From contig CABSAH010000102.1 in the NCBI GenBank assembly GCA_902475645.1, positions 1 to 5,986 of the forward strand: a stretch of 5,986 nucleotides of DNA, read 5' to 3'. A program made the position numbers and the translations under genes. The notes beneath the pieces are model-generated. The model had not been told where the DNA came from, did no database searches, and was given only the letters and a program-made list of their open reading frames with translations. Positions within the stretch are counted from its first letter, which is position 1. Each line of letters starts with the position of its first letter. Positions 1 through 5,621 of this stretch are shown here, piece by piece. The DNA is from an uncultured Christensenellaceae bacterium. GTDB lineage: Bacteria > Bacillota > Clostridia > Christensenellales > CAG-138.

Positions 1-504
1 TCCGGCCCGCTGGTGCTGAGCGCATCAAGCCGCATTGCGGACGATCCCGCAGGCGCGCGGCTTACCATAGACCTAAAGCCCGGCCTTGATACGGAAACGC
101 TTGACCGCCGCATTGTGCGCGATTTTCAGCAAAACAGCCGCAAAAGCTTCCAGAATGCGCTGGACGGGCTTTTCCCGCGCAGCATGATTCCCGTAATGGT
201 GCGGCTATCGGGCATTGCGCCGGATACGGAAACCAATTCCGTAACGCGGGAGCAGCGCCATGCGTTCGCCGCGCTTATAAAATGCCTGCCCATAACGGTT
301 AAGGCGGCAATGCCGATAGACCAGGCAATAATCACGCGCGGCGGAATAAACGTGAAGGAGATAGACCCGTCCACAATGGAGTCAAAGCTTGTTAAAGGGC
401 TTTATTTTGCGGGCGAGGTGATAGACGTGGATGCATATACGGGCGGCTTCAATATTCAGATAGCCTGCTCAACGGGCGTGCTTGCGGGAAGGAGCATAGT
501 ATGA
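1..504 (+). CDS. BaiN/HI0933-family FAD-dependent oxidoreductase, C-terminal part (5' end outside window)
   Basis: The frame is open from base 1, giving 167 residues that begin SGPLVLSASSRI. This resembles the internal 'GP-x-x-L-x-x-S' segment of the HI0933/YhiN/BaiN flavoprotein family, so the true start lies to the left. The C-terminus carries the family signature almost intact: GGINVKEIDPSTMESKLVKG, then LYFAGEVIDVDAYTGGFN and IQIACSTGVLAGRSI. In this family that region closes over the FAD. Members are soluble NAD(P)/FAD-linked oxidoreductases, often labelled 'aminoacetone oxidase family'; BaiN has been linked to bile-acid dehydroxylation, but most members have no known substrate and I assign none here. 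An alanine (DAYTGG) replaces the glycine common at that position. The gene overlaps cmk by four bases (ATGA), so it belongs to the same operon. Family assignment is firm; function is open. Confidence 0.93.
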   Translation, partial: SGPLVLSASSRIADDPAGARLTIDLKPGLDTETLDRRIVRDFQQNSRKSFQNALDGLFPRSMIPVMVRLSGIAPDTETNSVTREQRHAFAALIKCLPITVKAAMPIDQAIITRGGINVKEIDPSTMESKLVKGLYFAGEVIDVDAYTGGFNIQIACSTGVLAGRSIV

Positions 505-1199
505 CGCATATAAACGTGGCAATAGACGGGCCGGCAGGCGCGGGCAAAAGCACCGTTGCCAAGGCCGCGGCAAAGGAATTGGGCATACTGTATCTTGATA
601 CGGGCGCAATGTACCGCGCCGTTGCGCTAAAGGCGATAAGGCTGGGGATAGACCCCAACGACGCGGAGCGCGTGCGGCCGATGCTGAAGGATACGCATAT
701 AAGCGTTGAAAACGACTGCGGCGCACAAAGGACGCTGCTTGACGGGGAGGACGTATCCGGCCTTATAAGGACGCAGCAGGTATCCAAGGGCGCATCGGAC
801 ATAGGCATTATACCCGAAGTAAGGCTGATGCTTGTGCATGAGCAGCAGAGGATAGCCAAAAATACGGATCTTGTTATGGAAGGGCGGGACATAGGCTCGT
901 ATGTTATACCAGCTTCACCCTGTAAGTTCTATATAACCGCGTCAAGCGCCGAGCGCGCCGCAAGAAGGCTGAAGGAGCTTAGGGCAAGCGGCAGGGACGA
1001 GGGCAAAACGCTTGAACAGCTTAAGGCCGAAATAGAGGCGCGGGACTATACGGACAGCCACCGCGACTTTGCTCCGCTTACAAGGGTGAGCGACGCCGTG
1101 CTTGTGGATACGACGGATATGACGATAGAGCAGGCCGTTAAAGCCGTTACGGACAGGGTGAGAGCCGTGTATTCAAATGCGGCGGGAGGTAAAGAGTAA
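501..1199 (+). CDS. cmk: Cytidylate kinase (CMP/dCMP kinase)
   Basis: Cytosolic enzyme that transfers phosphate from ATP to CMP or dCMP, supplying CDP/dCDP for nucleic acids and for CTP-dependent phospholipid synthesis. The product is 232 residues, normal for bacterial Cmk. Visible motifs are the Walker A P-loop GPAGAGKST (10-18), the CMP-site segment DTGAMYRA (33-40), IPEVR (104-108) in the NMP-binding insert, MEGRDIGSYVIP (126-137) with the Arg-Asp pair, the FYITASSAERAARR stretch (143-156), and the lid residues RDYTDSHRDFAPL (181-193). The Asp185/Arg188 spacing resembles that of E. coli Cmk. The ATG overlaps the upstream stop (ATGA) and follows AAGGAG (489-494) by six bases, which fixes the start. 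The stop is TAATG, sharing its last A with the next gene. No defect is seen. Confidence 0.98.
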   Translation: MTHINVAIDGPAGAGKSTVAKAAAKELGILYLDTGAMYRAVALKAIRLGIDPNDAERVRPMLKDTHISVENDCGAQRTLLDGEDVSGLIRTQQVSKGASDIGIIPEVRLMLVHEQQRIAKNTDLVMEGRDIGSYVIPASPCKFYITASSAERAARRLKELRASGRDEGKTLEQLKAEIEARDYTDSHRDFAPLTRVSDAVLVDTTDMTIEQAVKAVTDRVRAVYSNAAGGKE

Positions 1200-1801
1200 T
1201 GCTTTATATGCTGCTTAAAATATTGCTTGGGCCGCTGCTGCTTTTGATACTCAGGCCGATAGTTTACGGCAAGCAGAATTTGCGCGTTAAGGGCAAGGCC
1301 ATATTCATATGCAACCACCGCTCCATGTGGGACCCGGTAATAATAGCCATATGCACGCCCAGAATGGTGCATTTTATGGCAAAGAAGGAGATATTTGAAT
1401 CAAGGATAGGCAATCTGTTCTTCCGTTCGCTCGGCGCATTCCCCGTGAACAGGAAAAACGTTGACCTCATGTCGCTCAAAAACGCGCTGAAGGTATTGAA
1501 CGACGGCAAGATATTCGGCCTTTTCCCCGAAGGCAAGCGCGAGGTGAGCGATTCGCTGGACGAATTTGAAAAGGGCACGGCGTTCTTTGCCATCCGCTCC
1601 GGCGCGCCGGTGATACCAATATATATTCACCCCGATTCGCAAAGAAGGCTTAGGCCCGTTATGATGGTGGGCAAGGCCATAGACGTAAGCGAGATTGCCG
1701 CCAATGCGCAGAAAAGCACGCTTATAGACGTTGTTACTGACGAGCTTGCGGACGCCGTGGCGGCGCTTGGCACGGAGCTGGAGGAGATATATTGCAACTG
1801 A
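1199..1801 (+). CDS. plsC: 1-acyl-sn-glycerol-3-phosphate acyltransferase (PlsC/LPLAT family)
   Basis: Predicted membrane-associated enzyme that acylates lysophosphatidic acid at sn-2 to make phosphatidic acid, the precursor of membrane phospholipids. The 200-residue length fits short clostridial PlsC proteins. Residues 3-22 are a hydrophobic N-terminal anchor. The four acyltransferase blocks are present: NHRSMWDP (39-46, the HX4D catalytic His40/Asp45), GAFPVNR (79-85), LFPEGKRE (108-115) and GAPVIPIYI (135-143). Block III has Lys where FPEGTRS usually has Thr. The start ATG overlaps the cmk stop by one base and sits nine bases after GGGAGG (1184-1189). The 3' end overlaps the ispH start by ten bases. 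A cmk-plsC-ispH order is common in clostridia, so the family call is strong; acyl-donor and sn-position specificity are inferred from the family only. Confidence 0.94.
   Translation: MLYMLLKILLGPLLLLILRPIVYGKQNLRVKGKAIFICNHRSMWDPVIIAICTPRMVHFMAKKEIFESRIGNLFFRSLGAFPVNRKNVDLMSLKNALKVLNDGKIFGLFPEGKREVSDSLDEFEKGTAFFAIRSGAPVIPIYIHPDSQRRLRPVMMVGKAIDVSEIAANAQKSTLIDVVTDELADAVAALGTELEEIYCN
1780..1786 (+). promoter_or_regulatory. Ribosome binding site that sets the TTG start of the IspH-S1 gene
   Basis: GGAGGAG lies inside the last codons of plsC, five bases before TTG at 1792. That TTG begins the expected IspH N-terminus (short strand, then GFCFGV with the first cluster cysteine at residue 12). The next in-frame ATG, at residue 21, would remove that essential cysteine. 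The strong Shine-Dalgarno therefore supports the non-ATG start. The 10-base overlap with plsC suggests translational coupling. Confidence 0.82.
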
Positions 1802-4167
1802 TACAGGCACAAAACATAGGCTTTTGCTTCGGTGTAAGGCGCGCGATAGACATGGCGGAGGGCATACTGAACGAAAGCGGCACGCTGTATATACTCGGCG
1901 AACTGATACACAACGCTTCCGTTATACGGCGGCTTGAAGCAATGGGCGCCATAACCGTTAACGGCATAGACGAGGTTCCCGTGGGCGAAACCGTGCTTAT
2001 CCGTTCGCACGGCGTGCCGCCCAAGGTGATAGAGGAATGTACGGCGCGTTCACTGATTGTGAAGAACGCCACGTGCCCGTTTGTTGAACGGATACATTCA
2101 ATTGTGGGCGAGCAGTATTCTTCGGGTAGAACAATACTCATATACGGCAGGGACGACCACCCCGAATGCATAGGCATAAACGGCTGCTGTGATAACTGCG
2201 GCATATTCGTGCATACAGAAGAGGATATTGCCGCGCTTGACGCTAAGCTTAGCGTATGCCTTGTTTCGCAGACCACGGCTGAGGTTGAAGGATTCAGGCG
2301 GGTGGCGGATGCGGTGCGGGCGCATTTTGGCAGCGCGGTGATAGAAAACACGCTTTGCCCAACCACCGCCGCGCGGCAAAGGGAGGCGGAGGAGCTGAGC
2401 AAAAAATGTTCACAAATGCTTGTGATAGGCGACAAATCAAGCTCCAATACGGCCAAACTTGCCTCTGTTTGCAAAAAATACTGTAAACATGTGCATTATG
2501 TATCAAAAGAAAGCGAACTTTCTCTTGAAAAAATCGCTCATAATGATATAATAGGGATTGTGTCAGGCGCTTCTGCGCCGGATTGGAAAATTAGGGAGGT
2601 TATTACCAGGATGAGCGAAATGGAAAAGACGATGGCTGGAAACCCCGTAGAAAACGATGGAGTCGAAACGGGAGCTGCCGCTGCCGTTGAAGAGCCCATT
2701 GTAGCGGAGTGTGACTGCAAGAACGAGGCTGAGTGCGCCTGCGCGTGCAATGCCGAACAGACCGAAGAACCCAAAGCGGAAGAACACGCCGAGGATAAGG
2801 GCGATGGCGACACCGATTTTGCCGCGGCCTTTGAAAAGACCCTTGTGCGTATCCGCAATGGCCAGATTTTGACCGGTTCCGTCGTGCAGATAGTGGACGG
2901 CGAGGTTTGTGTGAACATTGGCTACAAATCCGATGGGTTCATTCCCCGCAACGAGTTCTCCACCGATGCGGACGTGAATCCTGCCGATGTAGTCAAGATT
3001 GGTGACTCTATCGAGGTAGAGGTCATAAAGGTCAACGACGGCGAAGGCAACGTACTGCTTTCTCACAAGAACGTTGAAAGCAAAAAGATGTGGGACACCC
3101 TTACCCAGGACGAGAACATTTCCGAAAAGGTGTTCGACGGTATCGGTAAGGAAGTTGTTAAGGGCGGCCTGATAGCCACCATAGAGGGCGTGCGCGCGTT
3201 CGTTCCCGCTTCTCAGCTTTCCACGAAGTACGTTGAGAAGATAGAGGATATGGTCGGCAAGCCCATAACCCTTAAGGTTATTGAAGTGGACAAGAACCGC
3301 AAGCGCATCGTAGCGTCCCACAAGGCCGTTATGATGGAAGAAGCCGAAAAGGCCCGCAAGCAGCGCTGGGCGGAGCTTGAAGTTGGCTCCAAGGTAAAGG
3401 GCATTGTCCGCAGGCTGACCGATTTCGGTGCGTTTGTTGACATTGGCGGCGGTATCGACGGACTTATCCACGTTACCGATGTTTCATGGAGCCGCGTGAA
3501 GAAGCCGAGCGAGGTTCTCAGCGCCGGTCAGGAGGTTGAAGTCCTTATAAGGGATGTTGACGCCGAAAAGCAGCGCGTATCACTGGGCTATAAGCAGCTT
3601 CAGCCCAAGCCCTGGGTCACTGCGGATCAGCGTTATCCCGTTGGCTCCATAGTAGAAGGCAAGGTTGTTCGCATAGTGCCCTTCGGCGCATTCGTGGCGC
3701 TTGAGCCCACTATCGATGGCCTTATCCACATTTCCCAGCTTGGCGTAAAGCGCGTTGCCAACGTTGAGGACGAGCTGCACGTGGGCGATATCGTCCGCTG
3801 CAAGGTTCTGGACGTTAACACCGAGGCTAAGCGCATAAGCCTGAGCCGCCGCGAGGCACTTATCGAGGAGAACCCCGAAATTGCCGAGGAGCTTGCAAGG
3901 GAAAAGGCCGAGCGTGAGCGCATGGCCGCAGAGCGTGCCCAGCAGCGCGCGCAGCAGGATGCTCAGCGCCAGCAGGAGCGCGAGAATCGCCGCGGCAGCA
4001 GCGAGCGCCGTCAACAGGGCGACAGGCCCGAGCGCGGTGAGCGCCGTGAGCGTCCCCGCCGTGAAGAGGATGCATACGATCTGCCCCCCGTGGAGCAGTC
4101 CACCACTTCACTTGCCGGTCTTTTTGCAGCGGCCATGGCCAACGCCGAAAAGAAGGACGAGGAATAA
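1792..4167 (+). CDS. ispH-rpsA: Bifunctional 4-hydroxy-3-methylbut-2-enyl diphosphate reductase (IspH) / ribosomal protein S1 fusion
   Basis: Single 791-residue frame with two modules. Residues 1 to about 272 are IspH, the iron-sulfur enzyme that reduces HMBPP to IPP and DMAPP at the end of the MEP pathway. Cluster cysteines are Cys12 (GFCFGV), Cys95 (NATCPF) and Cys189 (TLCPTT). Active-site residues are His40, His73, His123/Glu125 (HPE), Thr161 (QTT), the SSSN motif (216-219) and SGASAPDW (258-265). A low-complexity acidic linker (about 275-345) holds five cysteines at 307-319. Four S1 RNA-binding domains follow, near 358-427, 445-512, 530-602 and 616-688. Domains 3 and 4 are the most canonical (DFGAFVDI...GLIH; PFGAFVAL...GLIHIS). 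The tail (about 700-760) is rich in Arg, Gln and Glu with RG-type repeats and ends in a hydrophobic TSLAGLFAAAMA segment. This fusion is known from Clostridia, so a frameshift artefact is not suspected. An internal promoter, ribosome site and ATG (2611) may also give free S1. Codon use differs between the halves. Confidence 0.96.
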   Translation: MQLIQAQNIGFCFGVRRAIDMAEGILNESGTLYILGELIHNASVIRRLEAMGAITVNGIDEVPVGETVLIRSHGVPPKVIEECTARSLIVKNATCPFVERIHSIVGEQYSSGRTILIYGRDDHPECIGINGCCDNCGIFVHTEEDIAALDAKLSVCLVSQTTAEVEGFRRVADAVRAHFGSAVIENTLCPTTAARQREAEELSKKCSQMLVIGDKSSSNTAKLASVCKKYCKHVHYVSKESELSLEKIAHNDIIGIVSGASAPDWKIREVITRMSEMEKTMAGNPVENDGVETGAAAAVEEPIVAECDCKNEAECACACNAEQTEEPKAEEHAEDKGDGDTDFAAAFEKTLVRIRNGQILTGSVVQIVDGEVCVNIGYKSDGFIPRNEFSTDADVNPADVVKIGDSIEVEVIKVNDGEGNVLLSHKNVESKKMWDTLTQDENISEKVFDGIGKEVVKGGLIATIEGVRAFVPASQLSTKYVEKIEDMVGKPITLKVIEVDKNRKRIVASHKAVMMEEAEKARKQRWAELEVGSKVKGIVRRLTDFGAFVDIGGGIDGLIHVTDVSWSRVKKPSEVLSAGQEVEVLIRDVDAEKQRVSLGYKQLQPKPWVTADQRYPVGSIVEGKVVRIVPFGAFVALEPTIDGLIHISQLGVKRVANVEDELHVGDIVRCKVLDVNTEAKRISLSRREALIEENPEIAEELAREKAERERMAAERAQQRAQQDAQRQQERENRRGSSERRQQGDRPERGERRERPRREEDAYDLPPVEQSTTSLAGLFAAAMANAEKKDEE
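2525..2552 (+). promoter_or_regulatory. Putative internal sigma-A promoter at the IspH/S1 boundary
   Basis: TTGAAA (2525-2530), a 16-base spacer, then TATAAT (2547-2552), a perfect -10. TGA directly before it matches the extended -10 TGn motif. Transcription would start near 2559, about 50 bases ahead of the in-frame ATG at 2611. The site lies in a locally AT-rich stretch (55 G/C in 160 bases over 2401-2560 by hand count) within an otherwise clearly GC-richer operon. It encodes the end of IspH, so part of the match could be chance. Together with the ribosome site downstream, it reads as a dedicated promoter for the S1 half. Confidence 0.6.
2593..2599 (+). promoter_or_regulatory. Putative internal ribosome binding site for free S1 (ATG at 2611)
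   Basis: AGGGAGG is followed, 11 bases on, by ATG at 2611 (Met274), in frame with S1. Initiation here would give a 518-residue protein made of the acidic Cys-containing linker, four S1 domains and the Arg-rich tail, with no IspH. Two further in-frame ATGs follow, at Met277 and Met281, but with poorer spacing. The spacing is slightly long, and AGG-GAG also simply encodes Arg-Glu, so the site is plausible rather than certain. Confidence 0.5.
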
Positions 4168-4191
4168 GCCACAAAAAATCAAAGCGTTTTT

Positions 4192-4221
4192 ATCGGGCAG
4201 CCGCATGGCTGCCCGATTTTT
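4192..4221 (+). terminator. Intrinsic terminator of the oxidoreductase-cmk-plsC-ispH/S1 operon
   Basis: Perfect 11-bp stem ATCGGGCAGCC / GGCTGCCCGAT with a GCAT loop, followed by a T run through 4221. It begins 24 bases after the stop of the fusion gene. The T-tract lies only on the plus-strand 3' side; on the minus strand the stem would be followed by A residues. It should therefore act on plus-strand transcription. Confidence 0.93.
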
Positions 4222-4242
4222 GCGCCTGTGGCACGGGTACAT

Positions 4243-4284
4243 AAAAAAGCCCTCCGCATATTTTTGTTAATGCGAAGGGTAGCT
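4243..4284 (-). terminator. Intrinsic terminator of the maturase-decarboxylase operon
   Basis: Read on the minus strand, AGC, a short bulge, then CCT-T-CGCAT pairs with ATGCG-G-AGG-GCT across an A-rich loop, with one mismatch, and runs into six T residues. It starts right after the decarboxylase stop (TAA at 4289-4287). The plus strand also has T residues after the stem (4284-4288), so the hairpin may work in both directions as a backstop for the neighbouring operon. Confidence 0.8.
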
Positions 4285-4286
4285 TT

Positions 4287-5621
4287 TTATTTTATAACCA
4301 TGCAGCTTTCGGTTCCGTAGTATTTAAGGCAAGCTATTGCGGCGGAATCTATGCGTTCGCCCATTGTAACTATGGGTATTGCGGGCGGGCAGGCTATTGC
4401 GGATGCGGCCGATATGCGCCCCAAACAGCGCGGCAGAGGCACTTTTTCAGCATCGGCAAGCAAAGCCTTGCGCAGCGACATTGCCCGCTCAGGACGCGGC
4501 ATTGGCGGCGGAGCGGAAACGATGGGGGAGCGGCGCGGCAGGGAGCGGAGCGTGCGGCTTACAGCATTGAGCTCACATTCGCTGTGCCAAGGCGATAGCA
4601 TAAGCACAACATGGTCCGGGTCGTAAAATTCCGGAAATATGTTTGCCGCTTCAAGCGCCGCAGCTATGTCTAATCCGGTATAGCCGAACGCTTTGGGCTT
4701 TACGGAAAGCTTTAATGCCTCGCTTCCCGCAAGCTCAAACCCGTGCGCGGCAATATCGGCCTTTAGCGCATCGGCCGCCGACAAAAATGCGCGCAGTCTG
4801 CTTTTGAAGGCTTCCATGCTGCCGTTCGCGGCGTCGAGCGATTGCAGTATAAGATAGGATGGGCTGCTTGTACCGAACGTGGAAAAGCCCGCCTTTGCGC
4901 GCTCTGCAAATACAGCGGGCGCGGAATCGGAAACGTGCAGATACGCCCCGCCCGTTATAACGCTAAGTGTCTTATGCGCGGAATCGCAGCATATGTCCGC
5001 ACCCAAATCGATAGGATGCATGGATACGGGCATGAATTTAAGATACGCGCCGTGCGCATTGTCAACGGCAAGCAGTACGCCGTTTTTGCGGCATACGGCT
5101 GAAACGGCGGCTATGTCCTGCATATTGCCTATGTAGTCGGGGCCGGTGATATATACGGCGGCAATGCGCCCGGGCTGCTCAGATAGCTTTTCGGATATCT
5201 GCTGCGCCGTTATATTGCAGGAAATATAGCTTTGCTCATCATCGGGATACAGCCACTCTATATCTATATCGAGCAGCGCACACGCATTGACGAAGGCCTT
5301 GTGCGCGTTGCGCCCCGCAAGTATTATGGGCTTTTTGCCGCGCTGCGCCGCATACAGGGCAATAAGATACAGCATAACCTGTATGCACAGCGTAGACCCT
5401 CCGCAGGAGTAAAACGTGCGCGCGCCGAAAATGCGACTTGCTTCGGCCTCGCTTTGGGCGATTATGCCGCAGGGCGCCATAATATCGTCCGCACCGTCTA
5501 TTTCCGTTATGTCGTATGGCTCAAAGCCAAGCGCGGCCTTGCCCTTATGCCCCGGCATATGCATACGCACGGGGGAGGACGCAACGTATTTATTTACAAA
5601 GTCGCATATGGGAGTATTCAT
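4287..5621 (-). CDS. PLP-dependent Orn/Lys/Arg decarboxylase-family protein (short Gram-positive type)
   Basis: A 444-residue cytosolic fold-type I PLP enzyme. Family members decarboxylate arginine, lysine or ornithine to polyamines or their precursors. Motifs in order: HMPGHKGK (21-28), DITEIDGADDIMAPCG (37-52), the cofactor-phosphate loop SCGGST (72-77), DNAHGAYLKF (187-196, with Asp187 for the PLP ring nitrogen), and SAHKTL (214-219), where Lys217 is the predicted Schiff-base lysine. Then come TSSPSYLILQSLDAA (251-265) and a C-terminal CPPAIPIVTMGERI block (411-424). It lacks the N-terminal wing domain of the large enterobacterial enzymes and is somewhat shorter than B. subtilis SpeA-type proteins. 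The catalytic residues look intact; substrate cannot be read from sequence. The ATG overlaps the upstream stop (ATGA) with only a weak Shine-Dalgarno, so translation probably depends on coupling to the maturase gene. Confidence 0.93.
   Translation of the reverse strand: MNTPICDFVNKYVASSPVRMHMPGHKGKAALGFEPYDITEIDGADDIMAPCGIIAQSEAEASRIFGARTFYSCGGSTLCIQVMLYLIALYAAQRGKKPIILAGRNAHKAFVNACALLDIDIEWLYPDDEQSYISCNITAQQISEKLSEQPGRIAAVYITGPDYIGNMQDIAAVSAVCRKNGVLLAVDNAHGAYLKFMPVSMHPIDLGADICCDSAHKTLSVITGGAYLHVSDSAPAVFAERAKAGFSTFGTSSPSYLILQSLDAANGSMEAFKSRLRAFLSAADALKADIAAHGFELAGSEALKLSVKPKAFGYTGLDIAAALEAANIFPEFYDPDHVVLMLSPWHSECELNAVSRTLRSLPRRSPIVSAPPPMPRPERAMSLRKALLADAEKVPLPRCLGRISAASAIACPPAIPIVTMGERIDSAAIACLKYYGTESCMVIK

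Noticed and set aside
13..15. GTG at base 13 as the start of the flavoprotein gene.
   Set aside because: The frame is open to base 1 and the preceding SGPL residues fit an internal family motif, so the gene begins outside the window.
1734..2474. A 246-codon open frame on the minus strand opposite ispH.
   Set aside because: Ser/Thr-rich shadow translation with no domain; the plus-strand frame carries all the IspH motifs.
2508..2523. Perfect 6-bp inverted repeat AGAAAG-CGAA-CTTTCT abutting the internal -35 element; possible operator.
   Set aside because: It is short, AT-rich and within conserved coding sequence; a repeat this size is expected by chance, so I do not list it as a feature.
2563..3471. 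A 302-codon open frame on the minus strand opposite the S1 region.
   Set aside because: It lies antisense to conserved S1 domains, shows no recognisable motif or ribosome site, and is explained by the third-position bias of the real gene.
1792..4167. Possibility that the IspH-S1 fusion is a missing stop or sequencing error.
   Set aside because: The frame is continuous through a long linker with no remnant stop, and the same fusion is known in clostridia.
3881..4270. A plus-strand frame overlapping the S1 tail and running through the terminator.
   Set aside because: It reads through the terminator hairpin and comes from the repetitive Arg/Ala-rich tail in another frame.
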